Below, in pieces: positions 36,184 to 44,850 of a DNA stretch of 64,000 nucleotides; within the stretch, counting starts at the first letter, position 1, and each line of letters starts with the position of its first letter. A program made the position numbers and the translations under genes. Below the pieces are notes generated by a model that searched no databases, was not told the DNA's origin, and saw nothing but the letters and a program-made list of their open reading frames with translations. The DNA is from Pseudomonas sp. Marseille-Q3773 (lineage in GTDB: Bacteria; Pseudomonadota; Gammaproteobacteria; Pseudomonadales; Pseudomonadaceae), in the NCBI RefSeq assembly GCF_916618955.1, contig NZ_OU745390.1, positions 62,001 through 126,000 on the forward strand, given 5' to 3'.

Positions 36184-36966
36184 TCAGGCCGAGGTGCGCG
36201 GGATGGTGTCGTCCTTGCGCAGGGTGAAGATCTCGTAGCCGGTCGCGGTCACCACCAGGGTGTGTTCCCACTGGGCCGAAAGCTTGCGGTCCTTGGTGAT
36301 GGCGGTCCAGCCGTCGCCCAGTACCTTGGTGTCGGCCTTGCCCTGGTTGATCATCGGCTCGATGGTGAAGGTCATGCCTTCCTTCAGCTCCATGCCGGTG
36401 CCGGCGCGGCCATAGTGAAGGATCTGCGGCTCTTCGTGGAACACCTTGCCGATACCGTGGCCGCAGAACTCGCGTACCACCGAGAAACCGTTCTTTTCCG
36501 CGTGCTTCTGGATCACCTCACCGATGTCGCCCAGGCGGCAGCCCGGCCTGACCAGCTCGATGGCCTTGTACATGCACTCCTGGGTGACCTTGGACAGGCG
36601 CTCGGCCCATACCGGCACGGTGCCGACATGGAACATGCGGCTGGTGTCGCCGTGGTAGCCGTCCTTGATCACGGTGACATCGATGTTCAGCGTGTCACCG
36701 TCCTTGAGCGGCTTGTCGTTGGGAATGCCGTGGCAGACCACATGGTTGATCGAGGTGCAGATCGACTTCGGGTAGCCCTTGTAGTTGAGCGGCGCCGGGA
36801 TGGCCTGCTGGACGTTGACGATGTAGTCGTGGCACAGGCGGTCCAGCTCTTCGGTGGTGACACCGGGCTTGACGTGTTCTTCGATCATTTCCAGCACTTC
36901 GGCGGCCAGGCGGCCGGCGATGCGCATCTTCTCGATGTCTTCTGCAGTCTTGATGGTGACGGTCAT
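36184..36966 (-). CDS. map: Methionine aminopeptidase
   Basis: 260 residues, type Ia. It removes initiator methionine co-translationally. The two-metal site residues of the pita-bread fold are visible in order: CHGIPN (His), [20 protein letters not shown] (two Asp), [12 protein letters not shown] (His), TFTIEPM (Glu) and the late [10 protein letters not shown] (Glu). Start ATG 36966 ([18 protein letters not shown]) was chosen over an upstream in-frame start by conservation. Divergent from rpsB, with a 346-bp gap. Confidence 0.95.
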   Translation of the reverse strand: MTVTIKTAEDIEKMRIAGRLAAEVLEMIEEHVKPGVTTEELDRLCHDYIVNVQQAIPAPLNYKGYPKSICTSINHVVCHGIPNDKPLKDGDTLNIDVTVIKDGYHGDTSRMFHVGTVPVWAERLSKVTQECMYKAIELVRPGCRLGDIGEVIQKHAEKNGFSVVREFCGHGIGKVFHEEPQILHYGRAGTGMELKEGMTFTIEPMINQGKADTKVLGDGWTAITKDRKLSAQWEHTLVVTATGYEIFTLRKDDTIPRTSA

Positions 36967-37141
36967 TACAGGCTCTCTACAGCGCCGCATGCGGCGCGAA
37001 CAAACGGGAAAGGCCGGATTCTAGCAGAGCAGGGCGCCGATCGGTCGGGATAAAGACGCTCATGCTGCTGTCTATAGCTGGCATTCTGGCGCGAAAGCCA
37101 GGGTGCTGCAAAAACCGCTGACGGACGCAACAGTATCCGGG

Positions 37142-37170
37142 TTCCGTTCGGCCGCTGTCTGTGGTATAAA
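37142..37170 (+). promoter_or_regulatory. Probable rpsB promoter
   Basis: TTCCGT (37142-37147), a 17-base spacer and TATAAA (37165-37170) preceded by TGTGG. A good sigma-70 match lying in the map-rpsB divergent gap. Confidence 0.6.
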
Positions 37171-37312
37171 ATGCGCCGCTTTCGGGGACGACCCCGTCAG
37201 CACTTAACCCACACACGTGTCGACACGATGGCCTGGGTGCCCCGAGTTGCAGAATTCGCGGGTTGGTCATTGGGATACGTGGAGGCCCAACCCGACTTAT
37301 CAAGGAACTATC
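37171..37312 (+). promoter_or_regulatory. rpsB 5' leader
   Basis: About 135 bases of untranslated leader between the probable promoter and the rpsB ATG. An early GGGGACGACCCC hairpin is visible and AAGGA lies before the start. In E. coli the equivalent segment (t44/rpsB leader) mediates autoregulation of rpsB-tsf by S2. I infer the same here from position; the exact motif was not verified. Confidence 0.5.
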
Positions 37313-38050
37313 ATGTCCCAAGTCAACATGCGCGATATGCTGAAGGCCGGTGTGCACTTCGGCCACCAGACCCGTTACTGGAACCCGAAAATGGGCAAGT
37401 ACATTTTCGGCGCGCGCAACAAGATCCACATCGTCAACCTGGAAAAAACCCTGCCGATGTTCAACGACGCCCTGGCGTTCGTAGAGCGCCTGGCCCAGGG
37501 CAAGAACAAGATCCTGTTCGTCGGCACCAAGCGTTCCGCCGGCAAGATCGTCGCCGAGCAGGCTGCTCGTTGCGGTTCGCCATACGTTGACCACCGTTGG
37601 TTGGGCGGCATGCTGACCAACTACAAGACCATCCGCGCTTCGATCAAGCGTCTGCGCGACCTGGAAACCCAGGCCGAAGACGGCACTTTCGCCAAGCTGA
37701 CCAAGAAAGAAGCCCTGATGCGCTCCCGCGACCTGGAAAAACTGGATCGCAGCCTGGGCGGTATCAAGGACATGGGTGGTCTGCCTGACGCTCTGTTCGT
37801 TATCGACGTTGATCACGAGCGCATCGCGATCACCGAAGCCAACAAACTGGGCATCCCGGTTATCGGCGTCGTCGATACCAACAGCAGCCCGGAAGGTGTT
37901 GACTACATCATCCCAGGTAACGATGACGCCATCCGCGCTATCGAGCTGTACATGACTTCGATGGCTGACGCAGTCATCCGTGGCCGCAACAACGTTGCCG
38001 GCGGCACCGAAGTCTACGCTGAAGAAGCGGCTGCACCTGCTGCCGAGTAA
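37313..38050 (+). CDS. rpsB: 30S ribosomal protein S2
   Basis: 245 residues, full length. [20 protein letters not shown] and the [20 protein letters not shown] region are diagnostic. Also seen are the [12 protein letters not shown] and [20 protein letters not shown] motifs. It binds 16S rRNA near the platform and is needed for S1 binding. ATG 37313 has a clear AAGGA. A strong terminator lies 26 bases after the stop, so most transcripts end before tsf and some read through. Confidence 0.97.
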   Translation: MSQVNMRDMLKAGVHFGHQTRYWNPKMGKYIFGARNKIHIVNLEKTLPMFNDALAFVERLAQGKNKILFVGTKRSAGKIVAEQAARCGSPYVDHRWLGGMLTNYKTIRASIKRLRDLETQAEDGTFAKLTKKEALMRSRDLEKLDRSLGGIKDMGGLPDALFVIDVDHERIAITEANKLGIPVIGVVDTNSSPEGVDYIIPGNDDAIRAIELYMTSMADAVIRGRNNVAGGTEVYAEEAAAPAAE

Positions 38051-38075
38051 TTAGACGCTAGCGTCGACTTGGCAC

Positions 38076-38104
38076 GCAAAAAGGGGGCTCTGCCCCCTTT
38101 TTGC
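38076..38104 (+). terminator. Strong terminator between rpsB and tsf
   Basis: GCAAAAAGGGGGC pairs perfectly with GCCCCCTTTTTGC around three bases (TCT). Functions as attenuator/terminator after rpsB. Confidence 0.9.
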
Positions 38105-38122
38105 CACCTTGAAATCCTGCTG

Positions 38123-38155
38123 TCAGCATCGGCCCCGCATCATGGGCCTTGCTGA
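38123..38155 (+). promoter_or_regulatory. Stem-loop in the tsf upstream region
   Basis: TCAGCA (38123-38128) pairs with TGCTGA (38150-38155), and inside it GGCCC (38131-38135) pairs with GGGCC (38144-38148). It lies 82 bases before the tsf ATG, downstream of the rpsB terminator. A possible leader element of tsf. Confidence 0.4.
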
Positions 38156-38237
38156 GATAGACACAGTGGATTTGCAGAATTGAACGCCCGTAAGCAACGG
38201 GTGGAATGGTTGAAAAACTTTCCAAGAGGATTTTGAA

Positions 38238-39101
38238 ATGGCAGCAATTACTGCAGCGCTGGTCAAAGAACTGCGCGAGCGTACCGGCGAAGGCATGATG
38301 GATTGCAAGAAGGCCCTGGAAAAGGCCGGCGGCGACATCGAGAAAGCCATTGACGACATGCGTGCCTCGGGCGCCATCAAGGCCGCCAAGAAGGCTGGCA
38401 ACGTCGCTGCTGAAGGCGCTATCGCGGTCAAGACCGACGGTAAATCCGCCGTCCTGCTGGAAGTGAACTCGCAGACCGACTTCCTGGCCCTGCAAGACGA
38501 CTTCAAGGCTTTCGTGGCCGACAGCATCGAAGAAGCCTTCGCCCAGAAGCTGACCGACGCCGCTCCGCTGATCGCATCGCGTGAAGCTGCGCGTGAAGCG
38601 CTGGTCGCCAAGTGCGGCGAAAACGTCAACATCCGTCGCCTGGTGCGCGTTGAAGGTGACGTGGTCGGTGCCTACCTGCACGGCAACAAGATCGGTGCTG
38701 CCGTTGTCCTGAAAGGCGGCGACGTCGAGCTGGCCAAGAACATCGCCATGCACGTTGCAGCTTCGAACCCAGAGTTCCTGCTGCCGTCGGAAGTTTCGGC
38801 CGAAGCCATCGAGCGCGAGAAGGGCGTCTTCCTGCAGCTGAACGCTGACAAGATCGCCGGCAAGCCGGAAAACATCGTCGAGAACATGATCAAGGGTCGT
38901 ATCTCGAAGTTCCTGGCCGAAGCCTCGCTGGTCGAGCAGGCCTTCGTCATGAACCCGGAAGTCAAGGTTGGCGAGCTGGCCAAGAAAGCCGGTGCTGAAA
39001 TCGTTTCCTTCACCTACTTCAAGGTCGGCGAAGGCATCGAGAAGCCAGTCGACAACTTCGCTGAAGAAGTTGCCGCCCAGGTCGCTGCTGCCAAGCAGTA
39101 A
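38238..39101 (+). CDS. tsf: Elongation factor Ts
   Basis: 287 residues, usual length. It exchanges GDP on EF-Tu. The N-terminal UBA-like module AALVKELRERTGEGMMDCKK and the TDFLAL motif (EVNSQTDFLALQDDFKAFV) in the core are diagnostic. AGAGGA precedes the ATG. It follows rpsB in the conserved rpsB-tsf-pyrH-frr order and is terminated by a hairpin 22 bases later. Confidence 0.97.
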   Translation: MAAITAALVKELRERTGEGMMDCKKALEKAGGDIEKAIDDMRASGAIKAAKKAGNVAAEGAIAVKTDGKSAVLLEVNSQTDFLALQDDFKAFVADSIEEAFAQKLTDAAPLIASREAAREALVAKCGENVNIRRLVRVEGDVVGAYLHGNKIGAAVVLKGGDVELAKNIAMHVAASNPEFLLPSEVSAEAIEREKGVFLQLNADKIAGKPENIVENMIKGRISKFLAEASLVEQAFVMNPEVKVGELAKKAGAEIVSFTYFKVGEGIEKPVDNFAEEVAAQVAAAKQ

Positions 39102-39123
39102 GACAGCCCCGTCTGTCGCCCCG

Positions 39124-39156
39124 AAGAGGCTGCCCGCTCACGCGCGCAGCCTCTTT
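39124..39156 (+). terminator. Terminator after tsf
   Basis: AGAGGCTG (39125-39132) pairs with CAGCCTCT (39147-39154) across a GC-rich loop, followed by TTGTC. Confidence 0.65.
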
Positions 39157-39282
39157 GTCAAAACGGAGAGGGGTTTATCCGACTCTCTCTTCGCTGGCAC
39201 CGAAGCGGTGCCACGCTACAGTTAGCAGGCTGAAAACAGCCCGCACGAATTTTCTAAAAGTACGCCGCAGGAGAGACTCGCA

Positions 39283-40026
39283 ATGGCTCAGCAGGTGAGT
39301 GGTCGCCAACCTCGCTATAAACGCATTTTGCTCAAACTTAGCGGCGAGGCCCTGATGGGCTCGGAAGACTTCGGGATCGACCCGAAGGTGCTGGATCGCA
39401 TGGCCCTCGAAGTTGGCCAGCTGGTAGGGATCGGGGTCCAGGTCGGCCTGGTGATCGGCGGTGGCAACCTGTTCCGCGGTGCCGCGCTCAGCGCAGCCGG
39501 CATGGACCGTGTCACCGGTGACCACATGGGCATGCTGGCCACCGTGATGAACGGCCTGGCCATGCGCGACGCGCTGGAGCGCTCGAACATCCCGGCCCTG
39601 GTCATGTCGGCCATTTCCATGGTCGGCGTCACCGATCATTACGATCGTCGCAAAGCTATTCGCCACCTCAACTCCGGGGATGTGGTAATTTTCTCCGCCG
39701 GTACCGGCAACCCGTTCTTCACCACCGACTCCGCGGCCTGCCTGCGCGCCATCGAAATCGATGCCGACGTGGTGCTGAAGGCGACCAAGGTCGATGGTGT
39801 GTACACTGCCGATCCATTCAAGGACCCGCACGCCGAGAAGTTCGATCACCTGACCTACGACGAGGTGCTGGATCGCAAGCTGGGTGTGATGGACCTGACC
39901 GCAATCTGCCTGTGCCGTGACCACAAGATGCCATTGCGGGTATTCAACATGAACAAGCCTGGCGCCCTGCTGAACATCGTGGTGGGTGGCGCTGAAGGCA
40001 CTCTGATCGAGGAAGGCCAAGCATGA
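39283..40026 (+). CDS. pyrH: Uridylate kinase
   Basis: 247 residues. The amino-acid-kinase fold phosphorylates UMP to UDP with ATP. Typical motifs are [20 protein letters not shown] at the N-terminus, [27 protein letters not shown] and [16 protein letters not shown]. An essential hexamer, allosterically activated by GTP and inhibited by UTP. The end overlaps the frr ATG by four bases (ATGA), so the two are translationally coupled. Confidence 0.97.
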
Positions 40027-40580
40027 TCAACGACATCAAGAAAGACGCGCAGGAGCGCATGACCAAGTCCCTCGAGGCCCTGGGTCGCAACCTGGCGGCA
40101 ATCCGTACCGGTCGCGCGCACCCAAGCATCCTGGATAGCGTCAAGGTCCCGGCCTGGGGCAGCGAGATGCCGCTGAACCAGGTGGCCGCGATCACCGTCG
40201 AAGATGCCCGCACCCTGAAGATCGTCGCCCACGACAAGAACCTCAGCGCTGCCATCGAGAAGGCTATCCTCACCTCCGACCTGGGCCTGAACCCATCCAG
40301 CGCCGGTACCACCATTCGTGTGCCGATGCCGGCCCTGACCGAGGAAACCCGCAAGGGCTACACCAAGCAGGCCAGCGGCGTTGCCGAGGATGCCAAGGTC
40401 GCTGTGCGCAACGTGCGCCGCGATGCCCTGGCCGAGCTGAAGAAGCTGACCAAGGACAAGGAGATCAGCGAAGACGAAGAGCGTCGTGCCGCTGACGAGA
40501 TCCAGAAGCTGACCGACAAGTTCGTTGCCGAGGTCGATGCCGCCTTCAAGGCCAAGGAAAAGGACCTGATGGCCGTCTAA
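40023..40580 (+). CDS. frr: Ribosome recycling factor
   Basis: 185 residues, full-length two-domain [23 protein letters not shown] opens the helical domain; [20 protein letters not shown] and the hinge-flanking [20 protein letters not shown] are diagnostic. With EF-G it splits post-termination ribosomes. Coupled to pyrH by an ATGA overlap. uppS follows after 15 bases. Confidence 0.97.
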
Positions 40581-40595
40581 GGCCGGGGTTTTTTA

Positions 40596-41351
40596 ATGGA
40601 AAAGACCAAGCCAGCGGTGCCGCCCTCGGTGCCGCGTCATGTCGCGATCATCATGGATGGCAACAACCGCTGGGCGAAAAAGCGCCTGCTGCCCGGCGTT
40701 GCCGGGCACAAGGCGGGCGTCGACGCCGTTCGCGCGGTCATCGAGGTGTGTGCAGAATCCGGGGTCGAGGTGCTGACCCTGTTCGCGTTCTCCAGCGAAA
40801 ACTGGCAGCGCCCCGCCGAAGAGGTCGGTGCGCTGATGGAGCTGTTCTTCTCGGCCTTGCGCCGCGAGGCCAGGCGCCTGAACGAGAACAACATCAGCCT
40901 GCGTATCATCGGTGACCGTTCGCGTTTCCATCCGGAGCTGCAGGCTGCCATGCGCGAGGCCGAGGCGCTGACTGCCGGCAACAACCGTTTCATCCTGCAG
41001 ATCGCGGCCAACTACGGTGGCCAGTGGGACATCGCCCAGGCCGCCCAGCGGCTGGCGCGGGAAGTGCAAGCCGGGCACCTGCGCCCGGAGGACATCACCC
41101 CGGGCTTGTTGCAGACCTGCCTGGCAACCGGCGAACTGCCGCTGCCGGACCTGTGCATCCGCACCGGTGGTGAGCACCGCATCAGCAATTTCCTGCTGTG
41201 GCAACTGGCCTATGCCGAGCTGTACTTCTCCGACCTGTACTGGCCGGATTTCAAACACGAGGCCATGCGCAATGCCCTGGCCGATTTCGCTTCGCGCCAG
41301 CGCCGCTTCGGTAAGACCAGCGAGCAGGTCGAGGCTGGAGCTCGTGCTTAA
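40596..41351 (+). CDS. uppS: Undecaprenyl diphosphate synthase
   Basis: 251 residues. A cis-prenyltransferase that elongates FPP with eight IPP units to C55-PP, the lipid carrier for peptidoglycan and O-antigen. The catalytic Asp lies in the HVAIIMDGNNRWAKKR motif (about residue 23). LFAFSSENWQRP and the C-terminal RTGGEHRISNFLLWQLAYAE and YWPDF motifs are present. Its end overlaps the cdsA ATG by one base. Confidence 0.96.
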   Translation: MEKTKPAVPPSVPRHVAIIMDGNNRWAKKRLLPGVAGHKAGVDAVRAVIEVCAESGVEVLTLFAFSSENWQRPAEEVGALMELFFSALRREARRLNENNISLRIIGDRSRFHPELQAAMREAEALTAGNNRFILQIAANYGGQWDIAQAAQRLAREVQAGHLRPEDITPGLLQTCLATGELPLPDLCIRTGGEHRISNFLLWQLAYAELYFSDLYWPDFKHEAMRNALADFASRQRRFGKTSEQVEAGARA

Positions 41352-42166
41352 TGCTTAAACAACGCATCATTACCGCGCTGATCCTGCTGCCGATCGCGCT
41401 GGGTGGCTTCTTCCTGCTCAATGGCGGGGATTTCGCCCTGTTCATCGGCTTTGTGGTAACTCTCGGCGCCTGGGAGTGGGCACGCCTGGCCGGGCTGATG
41501 GCCCAGCCGCTGCGTATCGCCTATGCCGCGGTGTTCGCCGGAGCGCTGATGCTGCTGTATATCCTGCCCGAGCTGGCGCCCTGGGTGCTGGGCGCTGCGG
41601 TGATCTGGTGGGGGCTGGCCACCTGGCTGGTGCTGACCTACCCGCGCAGCAGCGAACTGTGGGCCAGTGCTGCCTGCCGCCTGCTGATCGGCCTGCTGGT
41701 GTTGCTGCCGGCCTGGCAGGGGCTGGTGCTGCTCAAGCACTGGTCGCTGGGTAACTGGCTGATCCTGTCGGTCATGGTGCTGGTGTGGGCCGCCGATATC
41801 GGTGCGTATTTCTCCGGTCGTGCCTTCGGCAAGCGCAAGCTGGCGCCGCAGGTCAGCCCGGGCAAGAGCTGGGAAGGCGTGTATGGTGGCCTGGCAGTCA
41901 GCCTGGCCATCACCGTGGCGGTCGGCATCGGCCGCGACTGGAGCGTCGGCCAGATCCTGCTGGGCCTGCTCGGCGCCGCGCTGGTGGTCATGTCGTCGGT
42001 AATCGGTGACCTGACCGAGAGCATGTTCAAGCGCCGCTCCGGCATCAAGGACAGCAGCAACCTGCTGCCCGGTCATGGCGGGGTGCTGGACCGCATCGAC
42101 AGCCTGACGGCCGCCATCCCGATTTTCGCCGTGCTGTTGTGGGCTGCGGAATGGGGTGTGATGTGA
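41351..42166 (+). CDS. cdsA: Phosphatidate cytidylyltransferase
   Basis: 271 residues, polytopic with about eight TM segments. It makes CDP-diacylglycerol from CTP and phosphatidic acid, downstream of PlsB. The CDP-DAG synthase signature [20 protein letters not shown], then [14 protein letters not shown], is at the C-terminus. It overlaps uppS by one base and dxr by four bases (stop TGA inside GTGA). Confidence 0.95.
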   Translation: MLKQRIITALILLPIALGGFFLLNGGDFALFIGFVVTLGAWEWARLAGLMAQPLRIAYAAVFAGALMLLYILPELAPWVLGAAVIWWGLATWLVLTYPRSSELWASAACRLLIGLLVLLPAWQGLVLLKHWSLGNWLILSVMVLVWAADIGAYFSGRAFGKRKLAPQVSPGKSWEGVYGGLAVSLAITVAVGIGRDWSVGQILLGLLGAALVVMSSVIGDLTESMFKRRSGIKDSSNLLPGHGGVLDRIDSLTAAIPIFAVLLWAAEWGVM

Positions 42167-43353
42167 GCCGCCCGCAGCGCATTACCGTGCTCGGCGCCAC
42201 TGGCTCCATCGGCCTGAGCACGCTGGATGTCATCGCGCGCCATCCTGACCGCTATCAGGTGTTCGCCCTGAGCGGCTATTCGCGTATCGACGAGTTGCTG
42301 GCCCTGTGTGTGCGCCATCGCCCGGCGTTTGCCGTGGTGCCGGTGGCCGAGGCGGCCGTGCGCCTGCGCGAAGGCCTGGCTGCGGCGGGTTGCGCCACCG
42401 AAGTGCTGGAAGGTGAGGGCGGATTGTGCCAGGTGGCTTGCGCGGCGGAAGTCGACGCCGTGATGGCCGCCATTGTCGGTGCTGCCGGCTTGCGTCCCAC
42501 CCTGGCTGCGGTCGAGGCGGGCAAGAAGGTGCTGCTGGCCAACAAGGAGGCGCTGGTGATGTCCGGCGCGCTGTTCATGGACGCGGTGCGCCGCAGTGGC
42601 GCTGTGCTGCTGCCGATCGACAGCGAGCACAACGCGATCTTCCAGTGCATGCCTGGTGACTACGCGCGTGGCCTGAATGCCGTCGGCGTGCGCCGGATCC
42701 TGCTGACCGCCTCGGGTGGCCCGTTCCGCGAAACGCCCGTCGAGGCGCTGCTGGAGGTCACCCCGGAGCAAGCCTGCGCACACCCCAACTGGTCCATGGG
42801 GCGCAAGATTTCGGTGGATTCCGCCAGCATGATGAACAAGGGCCTGGAGCTGATCGAGGCCTGCTGGCTGTTCGATGCGGCACCGGCCAAGGTCGAGGTG
42901 GTGGTGCATCCGCAAAGCGTGATCCACTCCCTGGTGGACTACGTGGACGGCTCGGTCCTGGCGCAGCTGGGTAACCCGGACATGCGCACGCCGATTGCCA
43001 ACGCCCTGGCCTGGCCCGAGCGGATCGACTCCGGGGTGGCCCCGCTGGACCTGTTCGCCATCGCCCGTCTGGATTTCCAGGCGCCCGACGAACAGCGCTT
43101 CCCTTGCCTACGCCTGGCGCGGCAGGCTGCCGAGGCCGGCAACAGCGCGCCAGCCGTGCTCAATGCTGCCAACGAAGTTGCGGTCGAGGCATTTCTCCAG
43201 CGGCGTATCCGCTTCCCGGAGATCGCGCGTATGATCGAACAGGTGCTCGATCAGGAGCCCGTCGTGCCGCTGCCGTCGCTGGACGCGGTGTTCGCCGCCG
43301 ACCAGCGCGCCCGGGAGCTTTCCCGTGAATGGCTGAGGCGCCACGCTCGCTGA
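42163..43353 (+). CDS. dxr: 1-deoxy-D-xylulose 5-phosphate reductoisomerase
   Basis: 396 residues. It converts DXP to MEP with NADPH, the committed step of the MEP isoprenoid pathway whose products feed UppS. The NADPH loop is [32 protein letters not shown] (metal/substrate Glu and Asp) and [20 protein letters not shown] are diagnostic. GTG 42163 was chosen because it overlaps the cdsA stop and removes an unconserved leader. IspD of the same pathway is at the right end of the window. Confidence 0.95.
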   Translation: MSRPQRITVLGATGSIGLSTLDVIARHPDRYQVFALSGYSRIDELLALCVRHRPAFAVVPVAEAAVRLREGLAAAGCATEVLEGEGGLCQVACAAEVDAVMAAIVGAAGLRPTLAAVEAGKKVLLANKEALVMSGALFMDAVRRSGAVLLPIDSEHNAIFQCMPGDYARGLNAVGVRRILLTASGGPFRETPVEALLEVTPEQACAHPNWSMGRKISVDSASMMNKGLELIEACWLFDAAPAKVEVVVHPQSVIHSLVDYVDGSVLAQLGNPDMRTPIANALAWPERIDSGVAPLDLFAIARLDFQAPDEQRFPCLRLARQAAEAGNSAPAVLNAANEVAVEAFLQRRIRFPEIARMIEQVLDQEPVVPLPSLDAVFAADQRARELSREWLRRHAR

Positions 43354-43424
43354 TGCAGGCCCACCACAGTTAATGAGGGGGCTGGGCATGATGCCGGCCC
43401 GCTGAACATCATTCGGAGATGGAT

Positions 43425-44777
43425 ATGACAGCGCTCTACATGATTATCGGCACCCTCGTGGCCTTGGGGGTGCTGGTCACCTTCCATGAATTCGGCCACT
43501 TCTGGGTGGCACGTCGTTGCGGGGTCAAGGTGCTGCGCTTCTCGGTGGGCTTCGGTACGCCGTTGCTGCGCTGGCATGATCGCCATGGCACCGAGTTCGT
43601 GGTCGCGGCGATTCCGCTGGGTGGCTACGTCAAGATGCTCGACGAACGCGAGGGCGAGGTGCCGCCGGCGCTGCTCGACCAGGCGTTCAACCGCAAGTCC
43701 GTGCGCCAGCGCATCGCCATCGTCGCGGCCGGCCCGGTTGCCAACTTCCTGCTGGCCATCCTGTTCTTCTGGGTGCTGGCGATGCTGGGTACCCAGCAGG
43801 TCCGTCCGGTGATCGGCGCCGTCGAAGCGGGCAGCCTGGCAGCATCCGCAGGCCTTGCCGCAGGTCAGGAAATCGTCTCCATCGATGGCAAGCCGACCAA
43901 TGGCTGGTCGGCGGTCAACCTGCAGCTGGTCCGCCGCCTGGGTGAAAGCGGCACCTTGCAGGTGGGCGTGCGCGACGAGGGCGCCACTGCCGAGCGCCAG
44001 CTGCAGGTGAAGCTGGACAGCTGGCTCAAAGGGGCCGACGAACCGGACCCGATCCAGTCCCTCGGCCTGCAGCCTTGGCGCCCGGCGATCGTGCCGGTGC
44101 TGGCCGAAATCGATCCGAAGGGGCCGGCTGCCGCTGCCGGTCTGAAAACCGGTGACAAGCTGCTGGCCCTCGACGGTATTGCCGTGAACGAATGGCAGCA
44201 GGTAGTCGATGCCGTGCGCGCCCGCCCGCAAGCCAAGGTTGTGGTGCGTATCGAGCGTGACGGCGCTACCCTGGAGCTGCCGGTGACCCTGGCGCGCAAG
44301 GGCGAGGGCAAGGCTGCTGGCGGCTATCTCGGTGCCGGGGTAAAAGGTGGCGAGTGGCCTGCCAGCATGCTCCGCGAAGTCAGCTACGGCCCGCTGGACG
44401 CGGCGGGTGAGGGCTTGTCGCGCACCTGGAGCATGAGTGTCCTGACCCTTGAATCGCTGAAGAAAATGCTGTTCGGAGAGCTCTCGGTAAAAAACTTGAG
44501 CGGACCGATAACCATTGCTAAAGTGGCGGGCGCTTCAGCCCAGTCCGGCGTGGGGGATTTCCTGAATTTCCTGGCCTACCTGAGCATAAGCCTGGGGGTT
44601 CTTAACCTGCTGCCCATCCCGGTTCTGGATGGGGGGCATTTGCTGTTTTACCTGGTCGAGTGGGCGCGCGGTCGTCCGCTGTCGGATCGGGTGCAAGGTT
44701 GGGGGGTCCAGATCGGTATCAGTTTGGTCATAGGGGTGATGTTGCTCGCCCTGATCAACGATCTGGGTCGACTATAA
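43425..44777 (+). CDS. rseP: Site-2 zinc metalloprotease RseP
   Basis: 450 residues. An intramembrane protease that cuts anti-sigma factor (RseA/MucA type) and remnant signal peptides. Zinc ligands are in FHEFGHF (His21, His25, catalytic Glu22) in TM1 and a second metal motif in PIPVLDGGHLLFYLVEWARG near the C-terminus. Two tandem PDZ domains occupy about 115-310 in the periplasm. ATG 43425 was chosen because GGAG lies at proper spacing; the ATG six bases earlier abuts it. Followed by a terminator. Confidence 0.96.
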   Translation: MTALYMIIGTLVALGVLVTFHEFGHFWVARRCGVKVLRFSVGFGTPLLRWHDRHGTEFVVAAIPLGGYVKMLDEREGEVPPALLDQAFNRKSVRQRIAIVAAGPVANFLLAILFFWVLAMLGTQQVRPVIGAVEAGSLAASAGLAAGQEIVSIDGKPTNGWSAVNLQLVRRLGESGTLQVGVRDEGATAERQLQVKLDSWLKGADEPDPIQSLGLQPWRPAIVPVLAEIDPKGPAAAAGLKTGDKLLALDGIAVNEWQQVVDAVRARPQAKVVVRIERDGATLELPVTLARKGEGKAAGGYLGAGVKGGEWPASMLREVSYGPLDAAGEGLSRTWSMSVLTLESLKKMLFGELSVKNLSGPITIAKVAGASAQSGVGDFLNFLAYLSISLGVLNLLPIPVLDGGHLLFYLVEWARGRPLSDRVQGWGVQIGISLVIGVMLLALINDLGRL

Positions 44778-44794
44778 AGCTTCGCTCAATTGCG

Positions 44795-44824
44795 AACCCG
44801 CCGTTTTGTCGCGGCGGGTTGTTT
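44795..44824 (+). terminator. Terminator between rseP and bamA
   Basis: AACCCGCC (44795-44802) pairs with GGCGGGTT (44813-44820), then GTTTATT. Confidence 0.8.
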
Positions 44825-44850
44825 ATTGCCAGTTGGAATAAAAGGACTTC

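Noticed and set aside
32358..36227. 1289-residue plus-strand open frame
   Set aside because: Lies opposite dapC and glnD, which carry full sets of catalytic motifs; no domain is seen in the long frame.
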